A DNA stretch of 64,000 nt, taken from an uncultured Muribaculaceae bacterium. Its GTDB lineage: Bacteria > Bacteroidota > Bacteroidia > Bacteroidales > Muribaculaceae. Shown here piece by piece: positions 36,643-45,511 of the stretch. The notes beneath the pieces are model-generated. The model was given only the letters and a program-made list of their open reading frames with translations, was not told the origin of the DNA and ran no database searches. The position numbers and the translations under genes were made by a program. The stretch spans positions 206,787 to 270,786 of the forward strand of contig CAJUKZ010000003.1 of assembly GCA_910586995.1 (NCBI GenBank). The letters are read 5' to 3'. How positions within the stretch are numbered: the first letter of the stretch is position 1; every line of letters begins with the position of its first letter.

Positions 36643-37491
36643 CTAAGGTAGCAGAGCCGACACCGCCGGATATAACAGGTCGCTTATTCCGGCGTAAGGA
36701 ATCACACACCCTGGCATACCTTCCGAATATGGAGCGATCTCATATTGCTGATACAGGAAATGCAGTCCGTCGGCCATGAAATACGGTTGTGTTGCAGGCA
36801 GAGGAATCGAATCAGCATCGACCAAAAGCATATCCTGAATGCTCTCACCTTTTTCGCGCGTGTTGAAGAACTGCGTTTTAAGCCCTTCGCTCACTATCTC
36901 GCGCAGTTTTTCCTCACTTCCAGGCACGAAAATATTCCATCCGAGCGAAGTTCCTGTAGCTGCGTCAAACGTGCAGTTCACTCCGGTAGTGCCTCCATGA
37001 GCACCTCCAAGGTAGACATAGACTGTAGAGGAGAAAGTAACCAGCTTGGGGGTGCTGTATATCATCTTTATGGAGGATTCATATTCAAGCGAGGAACGCA
37101 CAGCGAATAGACTGTCGAGTTCGACAAGCTGTCCGCGTGCCGATGCCAGAAGGCTATCGCCATAGTCATTCACCAACTGCTGCCCACTTTCATTTCCAGA
37201 GGTAAGATCAAACTTCCGGTCATATCCTGAGAACGCATCGCGATACATCAGACCGGCTATCCACTGCCTTACCGAATCAGTCAATGGCTGAGGACCAGCT
37301 TCGGGATATTCCACCGATATTTTACATGTCGCTGAACTTGAGTCCACGCACACACTGTCGGAATAAATTACATTTTTCAGAATCAAAGAAGAGTCAGAAG
37401 CAGCATTTCCGGTCCTATTGCTGCAACCGCATTGCGTGGAAATAGCGAGGCACGATGCCAATATACCTGATAGATAAACCAAACGTTTCAT
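36643..37491 (-). CDS. DUF4163/DUF3298 (RsiV-like) exported lipoprotein
   Basis: A 282-residue protein when started at the ATG at 37491, which begins a lipoprotein signal (STQCGC). A 20-codon upstream extension is open but lacks any signal-like feature and would abut a terminator. DUF3298 motifs are visible: VYLGGAHGGTTG followed by FDAATGTSLGWNIF. In Firmicutes the same fold forms the extracellular part of the anti-sigma factor RsiV, but this protein has no membrane helix or sigma-binding region. Its function is unknown, and it is probably periplasmic. Confidence 0.78.
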   Translation of the reverse strand: MKRLVYLSGILASCLAISTQCGCSNRTGNAASDSSLILKNVIYSDSVCVDSSSATCKISVEYPEAGPQPLTDSVRQWIAGLMYRDAFSGYDRKFDLTSGNESGQQLVNDYGDSLLASARGQLVELDSLFAVRSSLEYESSIKMIYSTPKLVTFSSTVYVYLGGAHGGTTGVNCTFDAATGTSLGWNIFVPGSEEKLREIVSEGLKTQFFNTREKGESIQDMLLVDADSIPLPATQPYFMADGLHFLYQQYEIAPYSEGMPGCVIPYAGISDLLYPAVSALLP

Positions 37492-37515
37492 ATAAATTCT
37501 CAATATGTAAAATTC

Positions 37516-37563
37516 AAAAAGCTGCGGCTTCGGCTGTGAATCTTCACGCACCAGAGCCGCAGC
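37516..37563 (-). terminator. Intrinsic terminator after the SIMPL-domain gene
   Basis: A perfect 9-bp inverted repeat (37521-37529 with 37555-37563) is followed on the minus strand by five T (A-run at 37516-37520). It lies 23 bp past the SIMPL gene stop. Confidence 0.8.
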
Positions 37564-37585
37564 ATTATAGTCTTTTCTTAAAGAA

Positions 37586-38290
37586 TCAGTCTTCGAGATA
37601 ATATGTTATGGATGTGACAACCCGCACATTTTTGATATAAGGAGTATATGAATCCCTGTCGTCGATGGAGAACTGTCCCTGCGAGGCTGTCTTTATCTTA
37701 CCGAGATCGCTGCCTGAGTCATCGGCAAATTTCTTTGCGGCCTCACGGGCATTGGCAGTCGCCTTGGCGATCATTTCAGGCTTTATGTCGTTAAGTCCTG
37801 TGTATTCATACAATGTCTGATACTGGTAATCGTTTGCAAGTGCCACACCCTGCTTGAGCAATTCCGCCTGACGCTTCATCAGAGCATTCACCTTGTCCAC
37901 CTGAGAGGATGTGACAGTGATTACTTCCGTCACCAGATAGCGGTATGGCATATTGCCGCTGTTGTATGTCTGTGCGTCTTTATCGAACACCTGCGGCTCA
38001 TTGACAGAAATTTCAGATTCCGAGATACCATTATCTTTTAAAAATTTAAGCACGACCGAGTTGTTGGCATTAATCTGATCATACAGCTGCGTAAGATTAT
38101 TACCCATTGTCTTTACTACCAAAGGCCATGTGACCTTATTGGCCATCACCTCCTTCTCAGCAAGACCGCGGACTGTGACTTGTCTGTCGCGGTAGGCAAG
38201 ATGATTTATACCTGTATATATGAACCATCCGAGACACGTGATACCAAGTGCGATAAGCAGTGCCGGAAGCAGTTTGTTTGATTTTTCCAT
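37586..38290 (-). CDS. SIMPL domain (DUF541) membrane-anchored protein
   Basis: A 234-residue protein with one N-terminal helix (LLPALLIALGITCLGWFIY) and a periplasmic SIMPL/DUF541 domain: VRGLAEKEVMANKVTWPL and the C-terminal pattern of YEYTGLNDIKPEMIAKATANAR. SIMPL proteins form oligomeric baskets of unknown function, linked in some species to stress. It lies downstream of the kor operon, separated by a strong inverted repeat. Confidence 0.87.
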   Translation of the reverse strand: MEKSNKLLPALLIALGITCLGWFIYTGINHLAYRDRQVTVRGLAEKEVMANKVTWPLVVKTMGNNLTQLYDQINANNSVVLKFLKDNGISESEISVNEPQVFDKDAQTYNSGNMPYRYLVTEVITVTSSQVDKVNALMKRQAELLKQGVALANDYQYQTLYEYTGLNDIKPEMIAKATANAREAAKKFADDSGSDLGKIKTASQGQFSIDDRDSYTPYIKNVRVVTSITYYLED

Positions 38291-38330
38291 AGTTGAATTA
38301 ATTTAGCGGCTTTGTCTTAGTAATAAGTAT

Positions 38331-38370
38331 AGAAATCATTGGATGCACGATATGGCATCCAATGATTTCT
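38331..38370. repeat. Perfect 16-bp inverted repeat after korC
   Basis: Arms at 38331-38346 and 38355-38370 are perfectly complementary around an 8-nt loop. There is no T-run on either strand, so it is a strong hairpin without a classical terminator tail. It may end the kor transcript or separate it from the SIMPL gene. Confidence 0.75.
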
Positions 38371-38411
38371 CAACAAAATATCAAAGTCTATTGTTCGTAT
38401 TTTCCCGATGA

Positions 38412-38948
38412 TCAATCGGCCAATGCCATACCTTTCTCTATGGCCTGCTGATTGAGGGGAATCAGGTGATGATGTCTTTCGGGAAGTGTCTTCTTCAGAC
38501 CTTTGACCAAAGCATCCAGGGGAACAACAGGACGTATCTTCAGAAGCGCTCCAAGCAGCACCATATTGTAGGTCTTGCTGTTGCCCATCTCAAGCACCGC
38601 ATCCATAGCGTTTATCTTATGCACATTGATATCGGTGCGCTGCGGAGGACGATGGATTCCGTAAGGATCGTAGATGAGTGTTCCACCGGGTTTTACCTTC
38701 GACTCGAATTTATCAAGGCTCTGCTGATTCAGCACCACTGCCGTATCGTATCTGTCGAGCACGGGTGATGAGATCTTGTCATCGCTCACTATCACGGTGA
38801 CATTGGCTGTGCCTCCGCGCTGCTCGGGGCCGTAGGCCGGCATCCAGGTTGTCTCCATATCATTCATCAATGCGGCATAGGCAAGAATCTTACCCATAGA
38901 AAGCACTCCCTGGCCGCCGAAACCGGCTATAATGATTTCTTCTTTCAT
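38412..38948 (-). CDS. korC: 2-oxoacid:ferredoxin oxidoreductase, gamma subunit
   Basis: A 178-residue gamma subunit, starting IIAGFGGQGVLSMGK, the usual N-terminal signature. It is last in the korD-A-B-C order on the minus strand, 22 bp after korB. The complex oxidatively decarboxylates a 2-oxo acid to its CoA thioester, reducing ferredoxin. The 2-oxoglutarate and branched-chain (VorABC) versions are hard to separate, so the symbol is provisional. Confidence 0.88.
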   Translation of the reverse strand: MKEEIIIAGFGGQGVLSMGKILAYAALMNDMETTWMPAYGPEQRGGTANVTVIVSDDKISSPVLDRYDTAVVLNQQSLDKFESKVKPGGTLIYDPYGIHRPPQRTDINVHKINAMDAVLEMGNSKTYNMVLLGALLKIRPVVPLDALVKGLKKTLPERHHHLIPLNQQAIEKGMALAD

Positions 38949-38970
38949 ATGTATGCGAATACGAGGATGA

Positions 38971-39732
38971 TTAATTGTTCTTCAAGTCTCCGAGAGGATA
39001 GTGTTCAAACATATTCTCCTCCATCCACTTGTTTGATTTCTCAGGTGTCAGCTTCCAACCTGACGAGCAAGTGCCCACAACCTCGACGATGGATGCTCCT
39101 TTTCCTTCCATCGAATTGAGGAAAGCTTTCTTGATCGCAGCCTTGGTCTTGCGCACGGCTGCGGCAGTATGCACAGCCTGACGTGTGACATAGCATGTGC
39201 CGTCGAGCTGGGCGAGAAGATTGGATATCTTCAGCGGATAACCGTTGAGATCCACGCGCCTGCCATAAGGAGTGGTGGCTGTCTTCTGTCCTTCGAGAGT
39301 GGTGGGAGCCATCTGTCCTCCGGTCATGCCATAGATTGCATTATTGATAAATATGATGGTTATGTTCTCACCACGGTTGGCAGCATGTATAGTCTCCGCT
39401 GTACCTATGGCAGCCAAGTCTCCGTCGCCTTGATAGGTGAACACGAGATTTTCAGGATTGAGGCGTTTCACTGCTGTTGCTACAGCGGGCGCACGACCGT
39501 GGGCTGCCTCGATCCAGTCTATATCTATATAGTTATAGGCAAATACAGCACATCCTACAGGAGCAACGCCCACAGCCTTGTCGTCGAGTCCCATCTCATC
39601 GAGCAGTTCTGCAACAATCTTGTGCACCACTCCATGAGAGCAACCCGGACAATAATGCATGTTCGCATCCAGAAGCAGACGGGGGCGGGAATATACCTTT
39701 GTCCCGGCCTTTATTATTTCTTCTCTTGTCAT
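38971..39732 (-). CDS. korB: 2-oxoacid:ferredoxin oxidoreductase, beta (TPP-binding) subunit
   Basis: A 253-residue beta subunit with the thiamine diphosphate motif GDGDLAAIGTAET followed by NNAIYGMTGGQ, and CPGCSHG at the N-terminus supplying Cys. It lies 11 bp after korA and 22 bp before korC, so one transcript is expected. Confidence 0.9.
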   Translation of the reverse strand: MTREEIIKAGTKVYSRPRLLLDANMHYCPGCSHGVVHKIVAELLDEMGLDDKAVGVAPVGCAVFAYNYIDIDWIEAAHGRAPAVATAVKRLNPENLVFTYQGDGDLAAIGTAETIHAANRGENITIIFINNAIYGMTGGQMAPTTLEGQKTATTPYGRRVDLNGYPLKISNLLAQLDGTCYVTRQAVHTAAAVRKTKAAIKKAFLNSMEGKGASIVEVVGTCSSGWKLTPEKSNKWMEENMFEHYPLGDLKNN

Positions 39733-39743
39733 TTCATTAACTG

Positions 39744-40832
39744 TTAAGCGTTTTCGATAAGTTCGCGGTTGAGCGCGTCAAGAATCTCAGTGGGACTGGG
39801 AACAATTCCGCCCATACGTCCGAAATGAGCCACAGGCACACGTCCCTCATTGGCAAGACGAACATCCTGGATCATCTGTCCGGCGTTAAGCTCCACTACC
39901 AGAATACCTTTCACCTTATGCGATAATCTCTCGATCTCCTTAGTCGGGAACGGCCACAATGTAATGGGGCGTAGCAAGCCTACCTTTATGCCCTGCTCGC
40001 GTGCATCCTCTATAGCCTTGAGAGCTATTCGGGCCACGGTTCCGAATGCAATGATCAGATAGTCGGCATCTTCCGTACCGATCTCCTCAAATCTCACTTC
40101 ATTCTCCTCAATGGTACGATATGTCTGTTGGAAGCGCTCGTTGTTCTTCTCCATAAGCACAGGGTCCATCTCAAGCGATGTGACCACATTGCGCTCCTTG
40201 CGTCCATGCTTTCCGGTAGTAGCCCACGGACACTGGCGGCGAACTTCTTCCTCGGTCCGGCGCGGACGCGCGGGAGGCAGAACAACCTTCTCCATCATCT
40301 GTCCTACGATACCATCGGCAAGTATCATGGCAGGAGTACGGTATTTGAAAGCCAGATCAAAGCCCAGGCCTACGAAATCGGCCATCTCCTGCACGGTGGA
40401 TGGAGCAAGAACGATCAGGTGATAATCGCCGTGGCCACCACCTTTAGTAGCCTGGAAATAGTCGGCCTGCGAAGGCTGTATGGTTCCAAGGCCCGGACCT
40501 CCGCGCATACAGTTGAGGATAAGCGCCGGCAATTCTGCTGCGGCGATATAGGATATACCCTCCTGCTTGAGGCTTATGCCGGGGCTTGAGGATGATGTCA
40601 TGACGGCCTTGCCTGCGGCAGCGCCACCATAGACCATATTTATAGCTGCGACCTCGCTTTCAGCCTGAAGCACAACCATGCCGGTTGTCTCCCAAGGCAT
40701 AAGCAATTCAAGGGTCTCCAGCACTTCAGACTGGGGGGTGATGGGATATCCGAAATATCCATCGCAACCATAGCGGATAGCCGCATGCGCGATGGCTTCG
40801 TTGCCCTTCATAAGTTTCACTTCTTCGCTCAT
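39744..40832 (-). CDS. korA: 2-oxoacid:ferredoxin oxidoreductase, alpha subunit (KorA/VorB type)
   Basis: A 362-residue alpha subunit. The N-terminal domain shows GCDGYFGYPITPQSE and the later GGPGLGTIQPSQADY. The sequence style fits proteins commonly annotated as VorB (3-methyl-2-oxobutanoate) as well as KorA (2-oxoglutarate). It is preceded by the ferredoxin subunit with a 98-bp gap and followed by beta and gamma. Confidence 0.88.
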   Translation of the reverse strand: MSEEVKLMKGNEAIAHAAIRYGCDGYFGYPITPQSEVLETLELLMPWETTGMVVLQAESEVAAINMVYGGAAAGKAVMTSSSSPGISLKQEGISYIAAAELPALILNCMRGGPGLGTIQPSQADYFQATKGGGHGDYHLIVLAPSTVQEMADFVGLGFDLAFKYRTPAMILADGIVGQMMEKVVLPPARPRRTEEEVRRQCPWATTGKHGRKERNVVTSLEMDPVLMEKNNERFQQTYRTIEENEVRFEEIGTEDADYLIIAFGTVARIALKAIEDAREQGIKVGLLRPITLWPFPTKEIERLSHKVKGILVVELNAGQMIQDVRLANEGRVPVAHFGRMGGIVPSPTEILDALNRELIENA

Positions 40833-40930
40833 AGTCGGAAAAACTTTGGAGTGTTTGGGGATTTGTAGGAGATAGGAGATAAGAATTCACTCGGCGGCAC
40901 AAGTGCCGGCCTTTCAAAAAATGCACACGT

Positions 40931-41161
40931 CTACTTCAATACCACACGGTATACCTCGATGCATCCGTCGGGACAGACAGTGGCACATGCGGCACATCCT
41001 ATGCAGGCATCGGCATTGGCCATATAGGCAAAGTGATATCCTCGGTTATTCACCTCTTTAGGCTGGAGGTTAAGAACGTCTGTGGGACATGCCACCACGC
41101 AAAGGTCACATCCTTTGCAGCGTTCTTCGTCTACGGTGACGGCGCCTTGTACTTTTGCCAT
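40931..41161 (-). CDS. korD: 2x[4Fe-4S] ferredoxin subunit of the 2-oxoacid oxidoreductase
   Basis: A 76-residue ferredoxin-like protein with two CxxCxxCxxxCP motifs, CKGCDLCVVACP and CIGCAACATVCP, binding two [4Fe-4S] clusters. It is the first gene of the kor unit and passes electrons from the TPP enzyme to free ferredoxin or another acceptor. Confidence 0.92.
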   Translation of the reverse strand: MAKVQGAVTVDEERCKGCDLCVVACPTDVLNLQPKEVNNRGYHFAYMANADACIGCAACATVCPDGCIEVYRVVLK

Positions 41162-41474
41162 GGTAAATACGGTTGGTTTTTACGGGTTGCTGATTATATT
41201 TTTTATAATTGCAAAAATAAGCAAATTTTTCACATCTACGCTATTTTAACACAACGTTAACCATTGTCGGGGACAAAATTTATCCATATAACGCCTCCAC
41301 ATCAAAAGCAAAAGGTGCAAAATAGTCGTTTTTTTTAATCAAATATCACACGAGGATACAAATATCCGATGTTTTAAACTCGCCGGACTTGGAATCTACA
41401 AACATTTTTCACTAATTTTGTAGCGAAAACACAATCCGCAAAATCACCTTCATAAAATCCACACACAGATCCTT
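41162..41474. other. Intergenic region between korD and the LytTR regulator
   Basis: A 313-bp A/T-rich divergent spacer. On the minus strand TATTTTTGC (41219-41211) is a candidate -7 box for korDABC, about 50 bp before korD, without a clear -33. On the plus side a better promoter is listed separately. I see no open frame or conserved RNA structure. Confidence 0.6.
41388..41420 (+). promoter_or_regulatory. Promoter of the LytTR response regulator
   Basis: CTTG at 41388-41391, 21 bp, then TAATTTTG at 41413-41420; leader about 50 nt. Confidence 0.6.
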
Positions 41475-42266
41475 ATGAAAGACGCAACAGACAAAGATCT
41501 CTATCAGGTAGCCGTGATAGACGACAACCCCGGAGCTATAGACGTGCTCCGCGATCGCCTGTCGGTCTATCCGGACTTCCAGGTAAGTGTCTGCGCCACT
41601 AATGCCACCGACGGACTGCGGCGTATGGCCGAGCAGCCCCCACATATATTATTTCTTGACTTTGACCTTCCCGATACCGACGGATTCGATGTCATAAGGC
41701 AAATCCGGTCAAATCCGGCACTGGAACGCACATATATAATAATGTATACGGCGTACTATGACCGTTGCAGCAAACGCGGAAACGTATTTGTGGAAGGCGA
41801 ACAGGACTATCTTCTCAAACCGATAGATCCTAAGGAACTCGACATAACCATACAGAGGTTTATGTTTGAACGCAGAAATCGCACTACAACCGGAACGATA
41901 CATCCGATGCATCTGCCGGCCGACGATAACTCACTGATGGTGGTAATGACTTCCACAACCGCCGAAATGCGGTTAATCCGCCTCAGCGACATAGGATATT
42001 TCCGCCATAACTCGCGCCGAAAGACTTGGGAAGTAGCTTTGGCCGACAATACTGTGATACAGCTGAAAAAGAGCACAAGCGCCTCCGACATACTGAAATA
42101 TTCGCCAAAATTCATTCAGACTCACCAGAGCTATATCGTAAACATCGACTACGTGATGCTCATCGGACGGCAGAGAATAAGTCTGTATCCGCCGTTTCAG
42201 GACGACGAAGCACTCGTGGGACGTACTTACCTCAAGAATCTGCAAAGCCGTTTCCTGAATCTATAA
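41475..42266 (+). CDS. LytTR-family response regulator (orphan)
   Basis: A 263-residue regulator. The receiver domain (about 8-130) has the acidic pair DDN at residues 16-18, the phospho-acceptor Asp62 in LFLDFDLPD, and Lys in YLLKPIDP. The LytTR DNA-binding domain covers about residues 160-262 (IGYFRHNSRRKTWEVALAD and FIQTHQSYIVNIDYV). It usually pairs with a LytS-type His_kinase; no kinase is adjacent, and a candidate lies at 22327. It is monocistronic and has its own promoter. Confidence 0.93.
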   Translation: MKDATDKDLYQVAVIDDNPGAIDVLRDRLSVYPDFQVSVCATNATDGLRRMAEQPPHILFLDFDLPDTDGFDVIRQIRSNPALERTYIIMYTAYYDRCSKRGNVFVEGEQDYLLKPIDPKELDITIQRFMFERRNRTTTGTIHPMHLPADDNSLMVVMTSTTAEMRLIRLSDIGYFRHNSRRKTWEVALADNTVIQLKKSTSASDILKYSPKFIQTHQSYIVNIDYVMLIGRQRISLYPPFQDDEALVGRTYLKNLQSRFLNL

Positions 42267-42341
42267 CCAGTCCCGCACAGTACAGCCTTGTATAATTCGG
42301 CGAATAATCAAAAAATCAGACACATTACACGGCAAAAAAGT

Positions 42342-42373
42342 TTTGCCGATTGAAAAAGTATTTGTAAATTTGC
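42342..42373 (+). promoter_or_regulatory. Promoter of rpsU
   Basis: TTTG at 42342-42345, 19 bp, then TAAATTTGC at 42365-42373: a full match to the Bacteroidota sigma consensus. Leader about 50 nt. Confidence 0.8.
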
Positions 42374-42424
42374 CCCGCGAAAGCAAAATCAAGGAAAGAA
42401 CAACAAAAACATAACACCAAAAAC

Positions 42425-42616
42425 ATGATCATCGTACAAGTAAAAGAAGGCGAAAACATCGAAAGAGCTCTCAAAAAGTTCAAAAGAAAATTTGAAAAGA
42501 CAGGCGTTGTAAAGCAGCTCCGCAGCCGTCAGGCTTTCCAGAAGCCCTCCGTCACCAACCGCAAGAAGATGATGAAGGCTGTCTACGTGCAGAAGCTCCG
42601 CAGCGTAGAGGAATAA
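42425..42616 (+). CDS. rpsU: 30S ribosomal protein S21
   Basis: A 63-residue basic protein, starting MIIVQVKEGENIERAL and with FKRKFEKTGV, the S21 signature. S21 binds near the 3' end of 16S rRNA on the platform of the small subunit. The rpsU-xerC-hpf order is conserved in Bacteroidales. A hairpin follows the gene. Confidence 0.97.
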   Translation: MIIVQVKEGENIERALKKFKRKFEKTGVVKQLRSRQAFQKPSVTNRKKMMKAVYVQKLRSVEE

Positions 42617-42661
42617 GACCGCCTCTTTCAGCCTAAGCCTTTATTTATTTGACAAGGCATA

Positions 42662-42705
42662 AATTTTTCCGGTCGGCGCTTATATACAACGCCGATCGGA
42701 AAATT
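42662..42705 (+). terminator. Hairpin after rpsU (terminator or attenuator)
   Basis: Arms at 42662-42678 and 42690-42705 pair over about 14-16 bp with one G-T, and each arm ends in an A/T run. It may end most rpsU transcripts and reduce read-through into xerC. Confidence 0.6.
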
Positions 42706-42819
42706 GTTGTGTATATACGTTTTTAATTTGTTTTTGTTGTTTTAATTTCTTAAATTCGTAGCCACAGGCCAACACCGCACAGGATCGTGCGGCTACAACA
42801 TTGGCAGTGTCTTGAATTT

Positions 42820-43725
42820 ATGCCTATTGAAGACTTCCTGACATACTCCATGCGCGAGCTATCGCTGTCGGATCACACCGTGATTTCCTACGGCACTGAC
42901 CTGCGCCAATGGGCAGACTACATGACAGGAGGTAAGCCGCACGAACTATCCCCTGCCGACATAACACCCAACGACATACGCTCATGGCTGGCAAGTCTGA
43001 GCCGCGACGGTCTGTCGCAGAGATCAATCCACCGTAAGCTGCAAAGCCTGCGGGCTTTCTACAAATATATGGTCAGACGCCACGGACTGACGTCAAACCC
43101 GGCTTCCGGAATCGTATTATCACGAATGCCGAAAAACCTGCCCGTCTTTGTCCGTAAGCAGGAAATTGCGAGAATCATTGACTCCGATATCGATCAGCAT
43201 GAATTCTCCGAAGACTTCGAACACACACGCAATAGTCTGATTATACTTATGTTCTACTCCACAGGCATGCGTGTCTCCGAACTCATAGGTCTTATGGATG
43301 TGAATGTCGATACTGCAAAGGGCGAACTAAAAGTACTCGGAAAACGTAATAAAGAAAGAATAATACCTTTCGGACAGGAATTGAAAGAGCATATAGAATA
43401 TTACAGACAGCTACGCGACGGCACTGTAGGCTACAGACCGGCGGAATTTTTCGTCAGAACGTCGGGCGAACCTCTCTACTACATGCTTGTCAACCGCGTG
43501 GTCCACTCCGCACTCGACGGGCGCGTCAACGCATCAAGACGCAGTCCTCATGTGCTCCGACACTCTTTTGCATCCGATATGCTCAATTCAGGAGCCGACC
43601 TTGTGGCCGTACAGAAACTGCTCGGTCATTCTTCTTTGGAAACTACCCAGGTGTATACACATATCACCTACAGTGAACTAAAAAACAGTTATAAACTCGC
43701 ACATCCACGTGCACAAAAAAAATGA
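42820..43725 (+). CDS. xerC: Tyrosine recombinase XerC/XerD
   Basis: A 302-residue site-specific recombinase that resolves chromosome dimers at dif. The full catalytic set is present: Arg151 (STGMR), Lys175 (LGKRNK), His244 and Arg247 (HVLRH), His270 (LGHSS) and nucleophile Tyr279 (QVYTH). The N-terminal SAM-like domain spans about 1-85. A GTG 11 codons upstream is open, but the ATG at 42820 fits the family start. Between rpsU and hpf, this is the chromosomal Xer and not a transposon integrase. Confidence 0.93.
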   Translation: MPIEDFLTYSMRELSLSDHTVISYGTDLRQWADYMTGGKPHELSPADITPNDIRSWLASLSRDGLSQRSIHRKLQSLRAFYKYMVRRHGLTSNPASGIVLSRMPKNLPVFVRKQEIARIIDSDIDQHEFSEDFEHTRNSLIILMFYSTGMRVSELIGLMDVNVDTAKGELKVLGKRNKERIIPFGQELKEHIEYYRQLRDGTVGYRPAEFFVRTSGEPLYYMLVNRVVHSALDGRVNASRRSPHVLRHSFASDMLNSGADLVAVQKLLGHSSLETTQVYTHITYSELKNSYKLAHPRAQKK

Positions 43726-43731
43726 GCAACT

Positions 43732-44022
43732 ATGGACATCAGAATTCAAGCCATTCACTTCGACATCAGTGAAAAGCTCACAGCATTCATCAACAAGAAA
43801 GTTGATAAACTACTCCGCCGCTATCCCGAACTAAATACAGTGGAAGCTACCCTCAGGGTGGTAAAACCCGAAACCGCAATGAACAAGGAAGTCGTGATCC
43901 TCGTGGTTGAACCTCAACTGGGCGACATGGCAGCGACAAAGACCGCCGATACATTCGAGGAAGCGGTAGACCTCGCTCTTGAAGCGGTAGAACGACAGCT
44001 TGAAAAGCGCAAGAACAGGTAA
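43732..44022 (+). CDS. hpf: Ribosome hibernation-promoting factor (HPF/YfiA, short form)
   Basis: A 96-residue protein of the short HPF/RaiA type, lacking the C-terminal dimerisation extension of long HPF. Features: FDISEKLTAFINKKVDKL, then TFEEAVDLALEAVERQ at the end. It binds the 30S decoding region in stationary phase. It lies six bases after xerC, with a strong terminator downstream. Confidence 0.92.
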   Translation: MDIRIQAIHFDISEKLTAFINKKVDKLLRRYPELNTVEATLRVVKPETAMNKEVVILVVEPQLGDMAATKTADTFEEAVDLALEAVERQLEKRKNR

Positions 44023-44052
44023 ATCTCAGGCGCAGACATAGCCTAAGACATT

Positions 44053-44099
44053 AAACCCCGGGAGGCATATTAAAACACGGCCTCCCGGGGTTTATTTTT
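44053..44099 (+). terminator. Intrinsic terminator after hpf
   Basis: A perfect 14-bp inverted repeat (44053-44066 with 44080-44093), GC-rich, ending in TTTATTTTT. It also lies just past the convergent sdaA stop. Confidence 0.93.
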
Positions 44100-44112
44100 C
44101 TTCATGCTGCAA

Positions 44113-45309
44113 TCAGTTTATCACAGCCAGACCTCCTTGAGAAGTCTCCTTATACAGCGACGGAATGTCGTGACCGGTCTGCTTCATTACAGATACTATA
44201 CGGTCGAAACTCACCGAATGACGGCCATCAGAGAAAGCGGCGTAAAGATTTGCATCAAGAGCTCTCGCCGCCGCATAAGCATTGCGTTCGATGCATGGAA
44301 TCTGCACCAGACCGCATACGGGATCACACGTGAGTCCGAGATGATGTTCCAAGCCCATCTCGGCAGAATATTCTATCTGCGCGGGTGTACCACCGAACAG
44401 TTGGGACGCGGCAGCAGCAGCCATAGCGCAGGCTACACCTACCTCACCCTGACATCCGACCTCTGCACCGGACACAGATGCATTATGCTTTACAACATTT
44501 CCGAATAGTCCGGCTGTGGCCAAAGCCCTGAGGATACGCTGTTCCGAGAAGTTCTTCGATGTATGCAGATGATACAGCACAGCAGGCATCACGCCGCACG
44601 ACCCGCAGGTTGGCGCTGTGACAATCTTTCCTCCGGCTGCATTCTCCTCAGATACGGCAAGCGCATATGCATACACAAGACCGCGACTCTTGAGGCTCTG
44701 GTTATGCCCCGAGGCGTGCATATAATAAGATACAGCCTTACGGCGGACACCAAGACCTCCGGGCAAGACACCTTCCTCCTCAATGCCACGCTCCACTGCG
44801 GCTTTCATCGTATGCCAGACCTCACGCAAATAGTCCCATACACTATCTCCCTCGCACTTACCTACATATTCCCAATACGACAGACCTGTCTTGTCGCACC
44901 ATGCAAGTATATCCTTTATGGTGCTCATATCGTAGATACTCTCGGCCGGCGTACGGGCCTCACCTTCACGTACAATATCTCCACCACCCACACTGTAGTA
45001 AGTCTCGCTACTGAACACATTGCCTTCGGCATCCAGTGCCTCGAATTTCATTCCGTTGGGGTGGAACGGCAGGAATATGTCAGGTTGCCACACTATAGCC
45101 GTAGGAGCATCACCGGTAAGTTCTTCAAGAATGGCCTTGTCGGTAAGGTGTCCCTTTCCTGTTGCAGCGAGCGATCCGTACAAAGTCACTCTCCTGCGCG
45201 CAGCGCCGGGAGTCTCCGACAGAAATATCTGCGCTGCCTTACGCGGGCCCATTGTATGCGAGGATGAAGGTCCGAGCCCAATTTTATACAGATGCTTGAT
45301 AGATTCCAT
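44113..45309 (-). CDS. sdaA: L-serine ammonia-lyase, single-chain iron-sulfur form
   Basis: A 398-residue enzyme that deaminates L-serine to pyruvate. The beta domain is N-terminal (GLGPSSSHTMGPRKAA) and the alpha domain C-terminal. Candidate [4Fe-4S] ligands lie in PTCGSCGVMP and CDPVCGLVQIPC. It is monocistronic, with a strong promoter upstream. Confidence 0.94.
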   Translation of the reverse strand: MESIKHLYKIGLGPSSSHTMGPRKAAQIFLSETPGAARRRVTLYGSLAATGKGHLTDKAILEELTGDAPTAIVWQPDIFLPFHPNGMKFEALDAEGNVFSSETYYSVGGGDIVREGEARTPAESIYDMSTIKDILAWCDKTGLSYWEYVGKCEGDSVWDYLREVWHTMKAAVERGIEEEGVLPGGLGVRRKAVSYYMHASGHNQSLKSRGLVYAYALAVSEENAAGGKIVTAPTCGSCGVMPAVLYHLHTSKNFSEQRILRALATAGLFGNVVKHNASVSGAEVGCQGEVGVACAMAAAAASQLFGGTPAQIEYSAEMGLEHHLGLTCDPVCGLVQIPCIERNAYAAARALDANLYAAFSDGRHSVSFDRIVSVMKQTGHDIPSLYKETSQGGLAVIN

Positions 45310-45335
45310 GCCTTTAGGTTTTAATGGTAAGTTGA

Positions 45336-45368
45336 CAAAGATACGAATAAGTTGAGCGTAATGCCAAA
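45336..45368 (-). promoter_or_regulatory. Promoter of sdaA
   Basis: On the minus strand: TTTG (45368-45365), 21 bp, TATCTTTG (45343-45336), about 27 bp before the start codon. A full consensus match. Confidence 0.75.
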
Positions 45369-45423
45369 TTTATTTGAGCATTACCGAACGTGAGTATCTA
45401 AGACATAGTCAAAGATACAGATT

Positions 45424-45459
45424 TTTGCCTACTTTTTCCGGATTTAAGTGTTACATTTG
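45424..45459 (+). promoter_or_regulatory. Candidate promoter of the DUF4924-like gene
   Basis: TACATTTG at 45452-45459 matches the -7 consensus; the nearest TTTG (45424-45427) is 24 bp upstream, longer than usual. Confidence 0.45.
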
Positions 45460-45511
45460 TAGAAATTAATCGCATCAACTCAAAATAATCACTAAATACA
45501 TATAGCTAACC

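Noticed and set aside
42820..43725. Tyrosine recombinase as sign of an integrated element
   Set aside because: It sits between rpsU and hpf, the usual chromosomal Xer context, with no attachment-site duplication or cargo genes.
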